From JAZKAR01 sp040389065 (GTDB taxonomy: Bacteria > Pseudomonadota > Gammaproteobacteria > Burkholderiales > Casimicrobiaceae), in contig JAZKAR010000017.1 in NCBI GenBank assembly GCA_040389065.1, positions 1 to 64,000 of the forward strand: DNA of 64,000 nt, read 5' to 3'. The translations under genes were made by a program, and so were the position numbers. The stretch's first letter is position 1. The number at the start of each line of letters is the position of its first letter. A model generated the notes under the pieces. That model ran no database searches. It worked only from the letters and a program-made list of their open reading frames with translations, and was not told where the DNA came from. Positions 27,037 through 35,957 of the stretch are shown here, in pieces.

Positions 27037-28254
27037 CTACGATTTAGCTGCAGCGGGTGCAGCTTTAGGCTCAGATTTTTCGGCTTTTTCAGGCGCTTTT
27101 TCGGGCGCTTTTTCAGGTTTTACAACCATGCCTGGCTGTATACGCTGAACGCCTTCTACGATGACAAGGTCTCCAGCTTTTAAGCCTGACTGAACCACAC
27201 GTAATCCCTCATGTAATGAGCCCAATTTCACTTCTTTCGGAAATGCTTTATTGTCAGGTGAAACCACCCATATAATTTTCTTCGACTGATCTACATTTAC
27301 CGTTCTATCGGGTACCAATATGGCGTCAACAGGCAGACCTTCTGGCACACTCACACGTGCAAATAAACCTGGCATCCATTGCCCCGAGGTATTTTCAAAT
27401 ACCGCGCGTGCTTGAACAGTACCCGTTGAAGGGCTCACCCGGTTATCTAGAAAATCGAGCTTACCTTCATAGGTATTATCTCCATCGTCAGACAGCAGCA
27501 TTTTTACGGGAACCGCTTGGCCTTTTCTAAACACAGCGCTTGATTTCAAATACGACTGCTCACTCATCGCAAAATAAACATGCATATGATCAACCGATAC
27601 AACGGTGGTAAGCACCGAGGTACCTGCTCCGATTAAATTTCCCGCGGTAATAAGCGCTCGTGAAACTCGCCCATCAATGGGTGCGCGAATTTTTGTATAA
27701 CTTAAATTAAGATTTGCCAGTCGATACGCAGCTTCTGCTCCTTTTAACGTTGCTTCGGCTTGATTTTGCTGTGCACGTAACGTTTCATTTTCTTGCTGAG
27801 AAGTCGCTTTCGCTTCAAACAGCTTTTTTGAACGCAATGCATCGGTTCGACTTAACTCTAATTGGGCTTTAGCTGCTGCTACCTGTGCCGCAGCACGCGC
27901 TAGCTCAGCTTCAAAAGGTGCAGGATCTATGGTATAAAGCACATCGCCCTTTTTTACCTTCTGCCCTGCTTTAAAATGCAGGTTTTCAATTACCCCTGAT
28001 ACTCTCGAGCGAATTTCTACACTTTCAGGCGATTCAAAACGCCCTGTCCACTCACTTACTGGCTGAATGGTTTTTTGAATAGCTTCCGTTACAGTAACGG
28101 GGATTGCAGGAGGAGGCGTTGCAGCAGCACCATGTGGCGCCGATGATTTTTCATCGCTACCACATGCACTTAACAACAATGACACAGTTAAATACGCTAA
28201 CCCTGACCATTTAAATCTAGGTTTGCTTTTGGAATGATTTTCAAAAAATAGCAT
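27037..28254 (-). CDS. RND efflux periplasmic adaptor, AcrA/MexA type lipoprotein
   Basis: A 405-residue membrane-fusion protein. The N-terminus has a lipoprotein signal with lipobox SLLLSAC. The biotinyl-lipoyl half-motifs surround the helical hairpin: RVSGVIENLHFKAGQKVKKGD on one side and YTKIRAPIDGRVSRALI on the other. The hairpin residues ELARAAAQVAAAKAQLEL contact the outer channel. The C-terminus is unusual, with an Ala/Pro/Glu/Lys-rich tail containing PEKAPEKAPEKAEK. First gene of the efflux operon, divergent from marR with a 75-base gap. Confidence 0.95.
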   Translation of the reverse strand: MLFFENHSKSKPRFKWSGLAYLTVSLLLSACGSDEKSSAPHGAAATPPPAIPVTVTEAIQKTIQPVSEWTGRFESPESVEIRSRVSGVIENLHFKAGQKVKKGDVLYTIDPAPFEAELARAAAQVAAAKAQLELSRTDALRSKKLFEAKATSQQENETLRAQQNQAEATLKGAEAAYRLANLNLSYTKIRAPIDGRVSRALITAGNLIGAGTSVLTTVVSVDHMHVYFAMSEQSYLKSSAVFRKGQAVPVKMLLSDDGDNTYEGKLDFLDNRVSPSTGTVQARAVFENTSGQWMPGLFARVSVPEGLPVDAILVPDRTVNVDQSKKIIWVVSPDNKAFPKEVKLGSLHEGLRVVQSGLKAGDLVIVEGVQRIQPGMVVKPEKAPEKAPEKAEKSEPKAAPAAAKS

Positions 28255-28286
28255 AATCAGCCTTTGTAAACTTTTATTATCGCTGT

Positions 28287-28316
28287 ATTGTATTTGCTAA
28301 AAATTAGTTACGCAAT
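28287..28316. promoter_or_regulatory. Possible MarR operator between efflux operon and marR
   Basis: An imperfect inverted repeat, ATTG-N6-CTAA then TTAG-N5-CAAT, lies in the 75-base divergent gap. Size and place suit a MarR-family dimer site controlling both directions. The match is short and could be chance in AT-rich DNA. Confidence 0.3.
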
Positions 28317-28329
28317 GTATTATTAAGAT

Positions 28330-28848
28330 ATGAACCAACCTAAAAACTCTAAAACATTTGATTATGAAGAAGCACAACGCCGAATCGCACAAGCACATCA
28401 ACGTGCTACAGGCGATGCGCTGGGTGATGTAAACATTAATTTGTTACTAAAACACAACACCTGGCTGCTTTCAGACTGCTTCAACGATGCGCTAAAAGCA
28501 TACTCTTTAAATTGCATTAGCTATTTTGTGCTAATTAGCCTTTATACGTCTCCTGATAACCAAGCGAACCCTTGTGATATTTGTGTGTGTACGGGAGAAA
28601 CCCGTGCCAATATGACGCGTATATGTGATGAATTAGTTGAGCAAAAACTTATTTTGCGAATTCCCAGTGCAACCGATCGGCGCCGTATTGATATATCGCT
28701 AACGCCCGAGGGTATAAGTGTATTGGAAACGATTATTCCGCAGTTGAGAACGCATATAGAAACTATTTTTAAAGTGTTTGATGAAACTGAAAAAGCGACC
28801 CTTGAACGGTTATTGCTTAAATTGATGCATTCTTTGACAGGAAGTTAA
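28330..28848 (+). CDS. MarR-family regulator, probable repressor of the adjacent RND operon
   Basis: A 172-residue winged-helix protein. The recognition region CTGETRANMTRICDELVEQK and the wing RIPSATDRRRIDISLTPEG (with the DRR Arg pair) are typical of MarR/EmrR. Its position divergent from the adaptor gene, with a 75-base shared gap, points to autoregulation and control of the pump; this is inference. Four cysteines cluster around NPCDICVC just before the recognition helix, which could make it redox- or electrophile-sensitive. Confidence 0.93.
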   Translation: MNQPKNSKTFDYEEAQRRIAQAHQRATGDALGDVNINLLLKHNTWLLSDCFNDALKAYSLNCISYFVLISLYTSPDNQANPCDICVCTGETRANMTRICDELVEQKLILRIPSATDRRRIDISLTPEGISVLETIIPQLRTHIETIFKVFDETEKATLERLLLKLMHSLTGS

Positions 28849-29001
28849 TATAGAAGTGCTATACAGTTAGTTGCAAAAAATAATTTTGTTTCTAAAAATA
28901 GATTTTAAGCACCAGATTATGCAGTAAAAAATGTATTATTTTCTTTTAAAAAAAATAGGTTAGATAACCGCACCTATTCACCAACTGAATGAACACCCAG
29001 C

Positions 29002-31833
29002 TTATTCAGTATTACCTAACGTACCACTACATATACCTGATTCAATATTCCACAATTTTAATGTTAAATCATCTGAGGCAGTAACCAGTGTCCCATTTTT
29101 CAAAAAAATACACCCTCGTATTTTATTATGATGACCAGTAAGTATTTTTATACATTTATTGCTATCTATTTTCCAAATTCTTATGGTTTGATCAAAAGCA
29201 ACTGAAGCTATATATTGCCCGTTTGGTGAAACATCGCAAGCCCTAACTTTATCTGTATGGCCTCTCAATACGTTCAAACATTGGCCAGTTTGAGCATTCC
29301 ATACTCTCAATGTTTTATCAGCTGAAGCTGAAATCACTAATCGGCCATCTATTGAGAAGGTGCCATCTCTAATAATGCCTTTATGCCCTTTGAGAGTTTG
29401 TAAACACTCACCATTTTTAGCATTCCAAATGCGCACCGTTTCATCATCTGAGCATGTTAAAAATTGATACCCTACAGGTGAAAATTTGCAATCCCTAATG
29501 GCTCCTTTATGCCCTCTTAAAACGTGTATACATTCTAGTGTTTCACTATCCCATACGCGTGCAGTTAAATCATCCGAGCAAGAAATAAAATATTTACCAT
29601 CAAAAGAATAATCACAACCTCTAATACCTTTTGTATGACCTTTAATAGTTTGAATACATTTACCTGACTTAATATGCCACAAATATAAATTACTATCAGA
29701 AGTTGTAGATAAAATATGTTCATTATCTTGTGAAAATGTGCTGTCATAAACCAAATGACTGTGCACCAAAATTTTAATACAACTTAATTCGTTAATATTC
29801 CATATTCTTAAGGTATTATCGAGAGAGCAAGAAGAAACATAATTATCGCAAGGTGATGATGAGCAACTAACTATTAATCTAAGATGATGAGGTAAATTAA
29901 GCGTGCTTTCGATTAAATGACGATTATCATCATACGTAGAAGACGGAGTACATTGATCAAAAATAATAGAAGAATGAACTATTGAAGGTTCTAATGCTAT
30001 TGTATTTTCTAAACCACATCGGGTAAATTCACGGTAATGTAAGTTAGTATGTGAAAAATCAGAACCTTCTAGATTTACATCTATAAAATAGCCATGCATT
30101 AAATTAGCATCACAAAATTTAACCTTTTGAGCCATACAAGAAGCTATCTCTGCAGCCTCACAAGAAGCATTAGAAAAATTTGCTTCATTTAGAAAGATTT
30201 GTCTAATAATAGTTCCATTCAAATTTGCTGACTTAAATGATGCACCTCGTAAATTAAAAATATTTATATCGTCTTTACTCATAATTACCCAATCTTTTAA
30301 TTGAGCACCATCCATATGTATGTATTCAGTATTTGGATAAGGGTAGAATTTAATGTGAGCATTTAAACAGTAAGCAAATGCTAGCTCACTTGCTTGATTT
30401 ATGTAGTTATTTAAAATACTACGAAGACTAATTAAAGCTTGTGGATTATCTTCATCTACTATCCATTGACCTAAAAAATCAAACGTTTCACGGCTAATTA
30501 TAGGTAGGATCCACTTTTTCAGATTATTTTCTATTAGCGATTTATATAAATAAGAGGCTAGAAAAAACTCTAAAATAGACGTATGAGCAAATCTAAAATT
30601 ACTGTCCTTAACGCGAACTAACAAAGTTGCAACCATTAGATCATCAAGCAAAATTTCAACAATAGAATTAGTATTATTTTCTCGATTATTTATACCGTAA
30701 TGAATAGCTAAATCATTATTCTCAACAATCCATTGTTTGAACCATTTCTCTAAATAATCCGAAGTCCAAGCTTGTTTACCAGAACGCCATAAATCCGCTG
30801 AAAAATTTTCTAATAATATAAGTTTATGTTCAACTGATAATTTATGTTTGCCTGTATCACGCTCAAGTAACGATAAAATTAAATGGCGATATATAGTGAT
30901 GCCTTGAATTTTCGATTGAGATTGATTCCATTCTTTGATATGAGGTATTAAATGAGGTATTAAACTTAAGGTATAGGGACGCTTAGATATCTCTACTAAA
31001 TTATTAACTGAACGAACCAATGATAACAGAACATCGATATCTTCATCAGGAACTAAATGTATTAAGTAATTTTTAATTTGCGGTAGCGTTAAAGCGCTTA
31101 ATTTAAAAAAAGTATAATGTACTGATTCCTTCAATGTCTTTAAATGATCTGGTAATAAGAATACTCCTTGCTCTTCATGGTTTCTGAAAAAATGAGTACG
31201 GCAAGTAAGTAAAGCTCGCCCGTGAGTTGATAAAAACTTTTGATGCGCTGAAAAAACTATTCCTAATAAATTTTGTACAAATGCTTTCCCTTGCTTACGA
31301 TTCAAATGCACAAGCACTTCATCCAGACCATCAAAAATAATTAAAGCACGGTCATGTTGTACTAAGTAGATAATTTCTTCTGCACTTATTGGATTTTCAC
31401 GTTCAAAATTGCCGCTTCCTTTAAGTAAATAGTCAATAATGCTTTGATAAGATAAGGTATCTAAATTGTTTTTGTTAGTAATTAACCTTAAATCTAAATA
31501 AATAGGTAAGGGAAATTTTTCTGAATTTAATAGATTTTGTGCTAGTTTTAAAGTAGTAACGGTTTTTCCCATTCCATAATCAGCCAGAATTACACCTAGC
31601 AAGGCCTTAGGTTTACGTAACCATTTTTGCAAATAGCTAAATATAGATTTAGGTTTATTACATGTTAAGTAACTGCCTAGATATTTTTTTTCAACAAACA
31701 ACTCATTTAATTGAACTTCGTAACCAAACTGAGGAATTAAATATTCGATAGAATTAAAAAAATGTATTTCATTTGATGTAAATTCAATCGCTTTTTTTCT
31801 AATTGTATTAATCTGATTATTTGATAAGATCAT
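29002..31833 (-). CDS. STAND ATPase: NACHT domain with pentapeptide repeats and WD40 propeller
   Basis: A 943-residue multidomain protein. After a short N-terminus (about 75 residues), a NACHT-type P-loop ATPase shows Walker A ADYGMGKT (residues 84-91) and Walker B LIIFDGLDE (about 164-172), then a helical region to about 510. Residues about 515-620 hold pentapeptide repeats (NLRGASFKSANLNG, DANLMHGYFIDVNLEGSDF). From about 660 to the end are seven WD40 blades, each closing in a motif such as LRVWNAQTG, enough for one complete propeller. STAND proteins oligomerise on ligand binding, and several bacterial NACHT proteins are antiphage defences. No nuclease, protease, TIR or other effector domain is recognisable. 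Coding is AT-rich. It neighbours an unusual TerD/VWA-like gene on the other strand. Confidence 0.88.
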   Translation of the reverse strand: MILSNNQINTIRKKAIEFTSNEIHFFNSIEYLIPQFGYEVQLNELFVEKKYLGSYLTCNKPKSIFSYLQKWLRKPKALLGVILADYGMGKTVTTLKLAQNLLNSEKFPLPIYLDLRLITNKNNLDTLSYQSIIDYLLKGSGNFERENPISAEEIIYLVQHDRALIIFDGLDEVLVHLNRKQGKAFVQNLLGIVFSAHQKFLSTHGRALLTCRTHFFRNHEEQGVFLLPDHLKTLKESVHYTFFKLSALTLPQIKNYLIHLVPDEDIDVLLSLVRSVNNLVEISKRPYTLSLIPHLIPHIKEWNQSQSKIQGITIYRHLILSLLERDTGKHKLSVEHKLILLENFSADLWRSGKQAWTSDYLEKWFKQWIVENNDLAIHYGINNRENNTNSIVEILLDDLMVATLLVRVKDSNFRFAHTSILEFFLASYLYKSLIENNLKKWILPIISRETFDFLGQWIVDEDNPQALISLRSILNNYINQASELAFAYCLNAHIKFYPYPNTEYIHMDGAQLKDWVIMSKDDINIFNLRGASFKSANLNGTIIRQIFLNEANFSNASCEAAEIASCMAQKVKFCDANLMHGYFIDVNLEGSDFSHTNLHYREFTRCGLENTIALEPSIVHSSIIFDQCTPSSTYDDNRHLIESTLNLPHHLRLIVSCSSSPCDNYVSSCSLDNTLRIWNINELSCIKILVHSHLVYDSTFSQDNEHILSTTSDSNLYLWHIKSGKCIQTIKGHTKGIRGCDYSFDGKYFISCSDDLTARVWDSETLECIHVLRGHKGAIRDCKFSPVGYQFLTCSDDETVRIWNAKNGECLQTLKGHKGIIRDGTFSIDGRLVISASADKTLRVWNAQTGQCLNVLRGHTDKVRACDVSPNGQYIASVAFDQTIRIWKIDSNKCIKILTGHHNKIRGCIFLKNGTLVTASDDLTLKLWNIESGICSGTLGNTE

Positions 31834-32324
31834 ATTTAATTTTCATTATTGAGTGAACGAATTTTGAAAAATGGTTACAATATTTATAAAGTTCAAACTT
31901 TTACTTATAATGATCAACCATAAAATAATACTTTGATTTCATTGTAACTTAACTATATTTAATTAAACATAGAATTAATACTACTATTTTTATGCATTTG
32001 ATTTTATTTATATATTTTTCATTTCATCTAATTATATGTAAATAAAACAAAAGAGTTACAATCATAGTCTGGGCAGACGCCCTAGCGTAAGCGCAAGAAA
32101 TCATCGATTAGACATTAGCAAGAAATGTTGCCTTGAACAGTTATCTCAGTCCAGGCCTATTCAATACGGCTCTTATACTTGTAATAGTCGTTAAAATTAG
32201 CTTTACTAAATAGAGTACTACACCTTTGCAAGTCTCCACGCATCAAAGCGTATCGAGGCACTTATTTATAATCATGGGTACACGCCGATAAAAAGAAAAG
32301 ACGCTTGAAAAGGTAGATGCATTC
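31834..32324. other. Divergent intergenic region of the NACHT / TerD-VWA pair
   Basis: About 490 bp, AT-rich on the NACHT side and of more normal composition from about 32065. It contains the small palindrome GTCTGGGCAGAC near 32067. No intact gene, RNA or element copy is recognised; promoters for both genes are presumably here. Confidence 0.4.
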
Positions 32325-33860
32325 ATGTTCTATAAAGTACTTCTTCCTCATGAATCACTGACACTACCTCTTAACGATAAAAAGGAACGCTTTGAAATCA
32401 TTTTAAATATTGACCCTAACACGTTATGGTCTGATTGCTTTCTCGATAACAATATTATTCATCCAAATGCCCTTGAATTATCGTGTATAGGTATTGATCA
32501 GCGTAATTATGGGGTTGAAGGTTTCTGTATTACGACACAAGCTCTTAACGCAGAATCAAACCCAGCTATACCAGGTATGGAATGGTTACCCACAACACGC
32601 CGAGATAAACCCGGCTCTCGAGTCCTTGTCATTGAGCCTCAATATCTAACCGATGCCATCCAAAAATTATGGGTAATATTTGGAGTCAATACTCCAGACA
32701 CAGAAAAATTCAAGAGCTGGCCTAAAGGCAGCGTACAAATTCGTTGCGGTTTTCAAACTTGGGAATGGCAGTTTCCTGATATTGGGTGTACTAATACACT
32801 TGCTTTTCAGCCCTTAGTGCTCGAAAAGCTTCGCAATACCTGGCGAGTGCATTTTGTAGGTAAAACACTAAATTTACCGCCTCATATCCATAATCAAAAT
32901 ATTATGACTCCGCCTACCTTTCAGGATGCTTCCTTTTCTTCTTCCTCTATAAACACTCAACCTCACTCTTCTACTACCCAAGACGTTTCTTTTCCTAATC
33001 AAACAGCTATGCCTGAAGGTCTTAAAGAACTTTATTCGATTGCGGTACCTTATTTAGATAGGTTCAACATTACGCCTAAACGTCTTCGCCTCATCGTTAT
33101 CATAGATTTCAGTGTATATATGGAACCCTTTTTTGCATCGGGCGATATAGGAAAACTACTCAAACTTTTCACCGGGCTAGCAGCTCATGCTCAATACAAT
33201 GGTGAGTTTGAAGTGTTTCTTGCAGCAAAGCAGCTTATTTCGCTTAACTCTGTAAATTGGGAGACACTCTGCACGCCTGATACGCTTACCAATGCACCTG
33301 TTATTCAAGAATGGATAAAAAGAAATACATTTAATCCGCGTTTAAATTATGGGCAAATCATTTCTGAAATCAGGAAAAATATTTACCCTGCTAACCAAGG
33401 GGGAAGCGTAACAACGCTATGTCAGGATGCACGGCCCACTTGGGTGATCAGCTTGGTATCTCACGATGCCAATGATAATGCTTATGCTCAATGGCAGCTT
33501 CGTTGGGCTTCCTATGAACCTATTTTTTTACAGTTTCTGGCTGTTACACGCACGCATCAAACACCCGTGCATCAAGCATCAGACTCGCCACGAACTATTT
33601 TTCATAAAGGCAGTAGTAGTACTGAATACGATTTTTCTTTTTTACATAGTTTATCAGCGCTTGAAAACTGTATGTTGCCTAATACCGACTTTGCAGCGTT
33701 ATGTAATATCCCCCAACTTACTGCATCAGCGCTTTATTCAACGCTGATTAAAGGATACGGCGAGTGGTTACAGGCAGGTATAAAAGCTGGCGCGTTAGAA
33801 GGTGACTCAGCAACCGCAAAAAAACTACTAACGTCAGTTAAAAATAATATTTTTGATTAA
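32325..33860 (+). CDS. TerD/TerF-like protein with a von Willebrand A domain
   Basis: A 511-residue protein. The C-terminal half contains a VWA-like fold similar to that of TerF: RLRLIVIIDFSVYMEPFFASG, then KLLKLFTGLAAHAQYNGEFEVFLAA. The metal site is degenerate: DFSVY replaces DxSxS. The N-terminal 180 residues (ELSCIGIDQRN, GSRVLVIEPQYL, QKLWVIFGV, GSVQIRCGFQTWEWQF) suggest a TerD-type beta-sandwich; this is a weaker call. A Ser/Thr/Gln-rich linker (about 195-230) joins them. TerD/TerF proteins belong to tellurite, stress and phage-related chemical-defence systems, usually in ter operons; no other ter gene is here. AAAAGGTAG upstream supports the start. Confidence 0.55.
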   Translation: MFYKVLLPHESLTLPLNDKKERFEIILNIDPNTLWSDCFLDNNIIHPNALELSCIGIDQRNYGVEGFCITTQALNAESNPAIPGMEWLPTTRRDKPGSRVLVIEPQYLTDAIQKLWVIFGVNTPDTEKFKSWPKGSVQIRCGFQTWEWQFPDIGCTNTLAFQPLVLEKLRNTWRVHFVGKTLNLPPHIHNQNIMTPPTFQDASFSSSSINTQPHSSTTQDVSFPNQTAMPEGLKELYSIAVPYLDRFNITPKRLRLIVIIDFSVYMEPFFASGDIGKLLKLFTGLAAHAQYNGEFEVFLAAKQLISLNSVNWETLCTPDTLTNAPVIQEWIKRNTFNPRLNYGQIISEIRKNIYPANQGGSVTTLCQDARPTWVISLVSHDANDNAYAQWQLRWASYEPIFLQFLAVTRTHQTPVHQASDSPRTIFHKGSSSTEYDFSFLHSLSALENCMLPNTDFAALCNIPQLTASALYSTLIKGYGEWLQAGIKAGALEGDSATAKKLLTSVKNNIFD

Positions 33861-33953
33861 GCCAAAAATATATGTTGAATAACCTGTTCTTCTTTTTGTT
33901 CTTTTTTTAGTAGCGCCAGCATAAATAGTTTGCCTCTATTATAAGTTTAGTTT

Positions 33954-34217
33954 TTAATTCAAGTTAATTTTTGGCTGCTTTTTCGTTGAAACCAACCCCC
34001 AAAAAGATATAATAGACCAAGCGCCTTCCAGCAAAAAAAAACCCCAATTGTGTTGATCAAACGCAATCATAGTCAGCGTACTTCCTCCTATCAAATTTAA
34101 TAAAAGATAAGCAAACGATGATGAGGTTAATATTTGTAGCTGCAATAATGCATAAGCAATCAGCATTAACACAGCTCCTGCTAATTGAGGAATTTGAGTT
34201 ATCCAATAAGAAAGCAT
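33954..34217 (-). CDS. Small membrane protein, CBU_0592-like
   Basis: An 87-residue protein with three hydrophobic helices (QIPQLAGAVLMLIAYALLQ, then FAYLLLNLIGGSTLTMIAF, then FFLLEGAWSIISFWGLV) and a basic tail. The NLIGG and LLEGAWxxIS motifs recall the CBU_0592 family of short proteobacterial membrane proteins, function unknown. Its start overlaps the stop of the monooxygenase gene by one base (TAATG), so the two are translated together; whether it helps substrate entry or is a passenger is unknown. Confidence 0.75.
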   Translation of the reverse strand: MLSYWITQIPQLAGAVLMLIAYALLQLQILTSSSFAYLLLNLIGGSTLTMIAFDQHNWGFFLLEGAWSIISFWGLVSTKKQPKINLN

Positions 34218-35626
34218 TACATTACTGCTTCACGCATTAGAGTTTTAGGTTGAGGTATATGCAGTATGCTTTCTGGCTGAGGCTCAATCTGAAGATAACT
34301 TTCCAGTGAGTCATCCATTGCATTCACCCAAGGCGTATGATGTTTAGGCTGCATATTACCCGTCATCACTGAGCGATAGGTATGATTGCGAAAGCCCATA
34401 ATGTCTTCCTGCTTATGATGCTTCCATTCAACTAATGTTTCATTCACAGCGTCAATATCAAAAGAAGGGTAATCTGTAGCGGCAATTAAATCTTTTACAT
34501 AATCACCCTGAAAATAAATTTGCTCGTAAGCATCTTGAAGTTTTTCTTCACGCTCGCGCCATTGCATAGAATGCTTCTGCATCTCGCCTTTTGAGGGCAG
34601 GTTAATTTGCCCCATGATTACATCACGCGCATACCAAGCTTGGGCATCAAACATATTAAATGTATAATATTGATCTTGCATACCAAGATAAAACAGCTTT
34701 GGATTCTCTTCCCAAGCTATCCCTTTGTAAAGCCCCAACGGCCATAGCCGATTTGCAGTTTTTAACCTGAGATTATCTGGCAGGAAAGGAAAGCTGTGCA
34801 GGTAACCCGTGCATAAAATAATTGCATCAATCTCTTTTTGAGTACCATCTTTAAATGTGCAGGTCTTATTTTCTATCTTTTGAAGCAGCGGTACTTCTTT
34901 CCAATTATCTGGCCAATCAAACCCTATAGGTTTTGTACGGTAACTAACCGTTACCGATTTGCATCCATATTTCCAGCATTGTGAACCGATATCTTCAGAA
35001 GAATAGCTGGTACCAATCAAAAGAACATTTTTATCTTTAAACTCTCTTGCATCACGGAAATCATGAGCATGCAAAATGCGTCCATTAAAGGTACTAAATC
35101 CGTCAAAATAAGGGATATTGGGCGTTGAAAAATGCCCCGATGCTACGATTACATGATCAAACTCTTCTGAATAAACGTGATCTTTAATTAAATCATGTAC
35201 CGTTACTGTAAAGAGGCCGCTTTGCTCATTATAGTTAACCATACGTACAGGTGTATTAAACCGACACCAACTCCGAACACCTGCTTTTTCAACGCGTCCC
35301 TTAATATAATCCCATAAAACTGCTCGAGGAGGATAAGAGGCTATTGCCTGTCCAAAATGTTCCTCAAAGGTATAATCAGCAAACTCTAAACATTCCTTGG
35401 GTCCATTTGACCAAAGATAGCGATACATGCTGCCATGAACAGGTTCGCCGTATTCATCTGTTCCTGTACGCCATGTGTAATTCCAAAGACCGCCCCAATC
35501 ACTTTGTTTTTCAAAACAAACTATTTCAGGAATAGTTAAACCCTTCGCTTTTGCTGATTGAAAAGCTCTTAACTGAGCCAGACCAGAAGGGCCTGCACCA
35601 ATAACTGCAACACGCTTATTACTCAC
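34217..35626 (-). CDS. tmm: Flavin-containing monooxygenase, trimethylamine monooxygenase (Tmm)-like
   Basis: A 469-residue class B flavoprotein that uses FAD and NADPH. FAD-binding GAGPSG lies at the N-terminus, the FMO fingerprint FDHVIVASGHFSTP near residue 165, and the NADPH-binding GTSYSSEDIG near 208. The segments WGGLWNYTWRTG, SNGPKECLEFADYTF, GRILHAHDFRDAREFKDK and MQDQYYTFNMFDAQAWYARDV closely follow trimethylamine monooxygenases of methylotrophs and marine bacteria, which make trimethylamine N-oxide from trimethylamine and also oxidise indole or sulfides. It starts with GTG, supported by AAGGTG upstream. No TMAO demethylase or methylamine genes are nearby, so substrate use is inferred. 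Confidence 0.88.
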   Translation of the reverse strand: MSNKRVAVIGAGPSGLAQLRAFQSAKAKGLTIPEIVCFEKQSDWGGLWNYTWRTGTDEYGEPVHGSMYRYLWSNGPKECLEFADYTFEEHFGQAIASYPPRAVLWDYIKGRVEKAGVRSWCRFNTPVRMVNYNEQSGLFTVTVHDLIKDHVYSEEFDHVIVASGHFSTPNIPYFDGFSTFNGRILHAHDFRDAREFKDKNVLLIGTSYSSEDIGSQCWKYGCKSVTVSYRTKPIGFDWPDNWKEVPLLQKIENKTCTFKDGTQKEIDAIILCTGYLHSFPFLPDNLRLKTANRLWPLGLYKGIAWEENPKLFYLGMQDQYYTFNMFDAQAWYARDVIMGQINLPSKGEMQKHSMQWREREEKLQDAYEQIYFQGDYVKDLIAATDYPSFDIDAVNETLVEWKHHKQEDIMGFRNHTYRSVMTGNMQPKHHTPWVNAMDDSLESYLQIEPQPESILHIPQPKTLMREAVM

Positions 35627-35827
35627 TTATAGCACCTTACCTTTAAATTAGATTTATGGTTATAACTACTAGCGCTAAGCATTCTGGAGACATAATAAGG
35701 AAACTTCAAGGAAGCGATTGCGGCTCAAACGGTATTTCATTATTTAAGAACTATAAATTTTTAGCATACCTGGTAATCATTCCAGGTATAAATACTATAA
35801 ACAATGGAAGCAGATTTTAATAATAAT

Positions 35828-35945
35828 TAGAAGCTACGCAGTTGGGCGCTATCAAGACATGGGATGACCACCAACATGGCCAACGTAGACAGTACCCTTT
35901 CGGAACAGCATACGCCAGTGCCGAGCCTTAGTTAGTAACTTACTT
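35828..35945 (+). repeat. Nested-palindrome element, copy D (degenerate)
   Basis: Left end TAGAAGCTACGCAGTTG with CTATCAAGACATGGGATG and the AACGTAGACAGTA core in forward orientation; the right half has drifted (GTTAGTAACTTACTTC). It lies between the FMO gene and the end of rsgA. The rest of this 331-base gap shows only a short inverted repeat around ACCTGGTAATCATTCCAGGT. Confidence 0.7.
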
Positions 35946-35957
35946 CAGTAAAAATAG

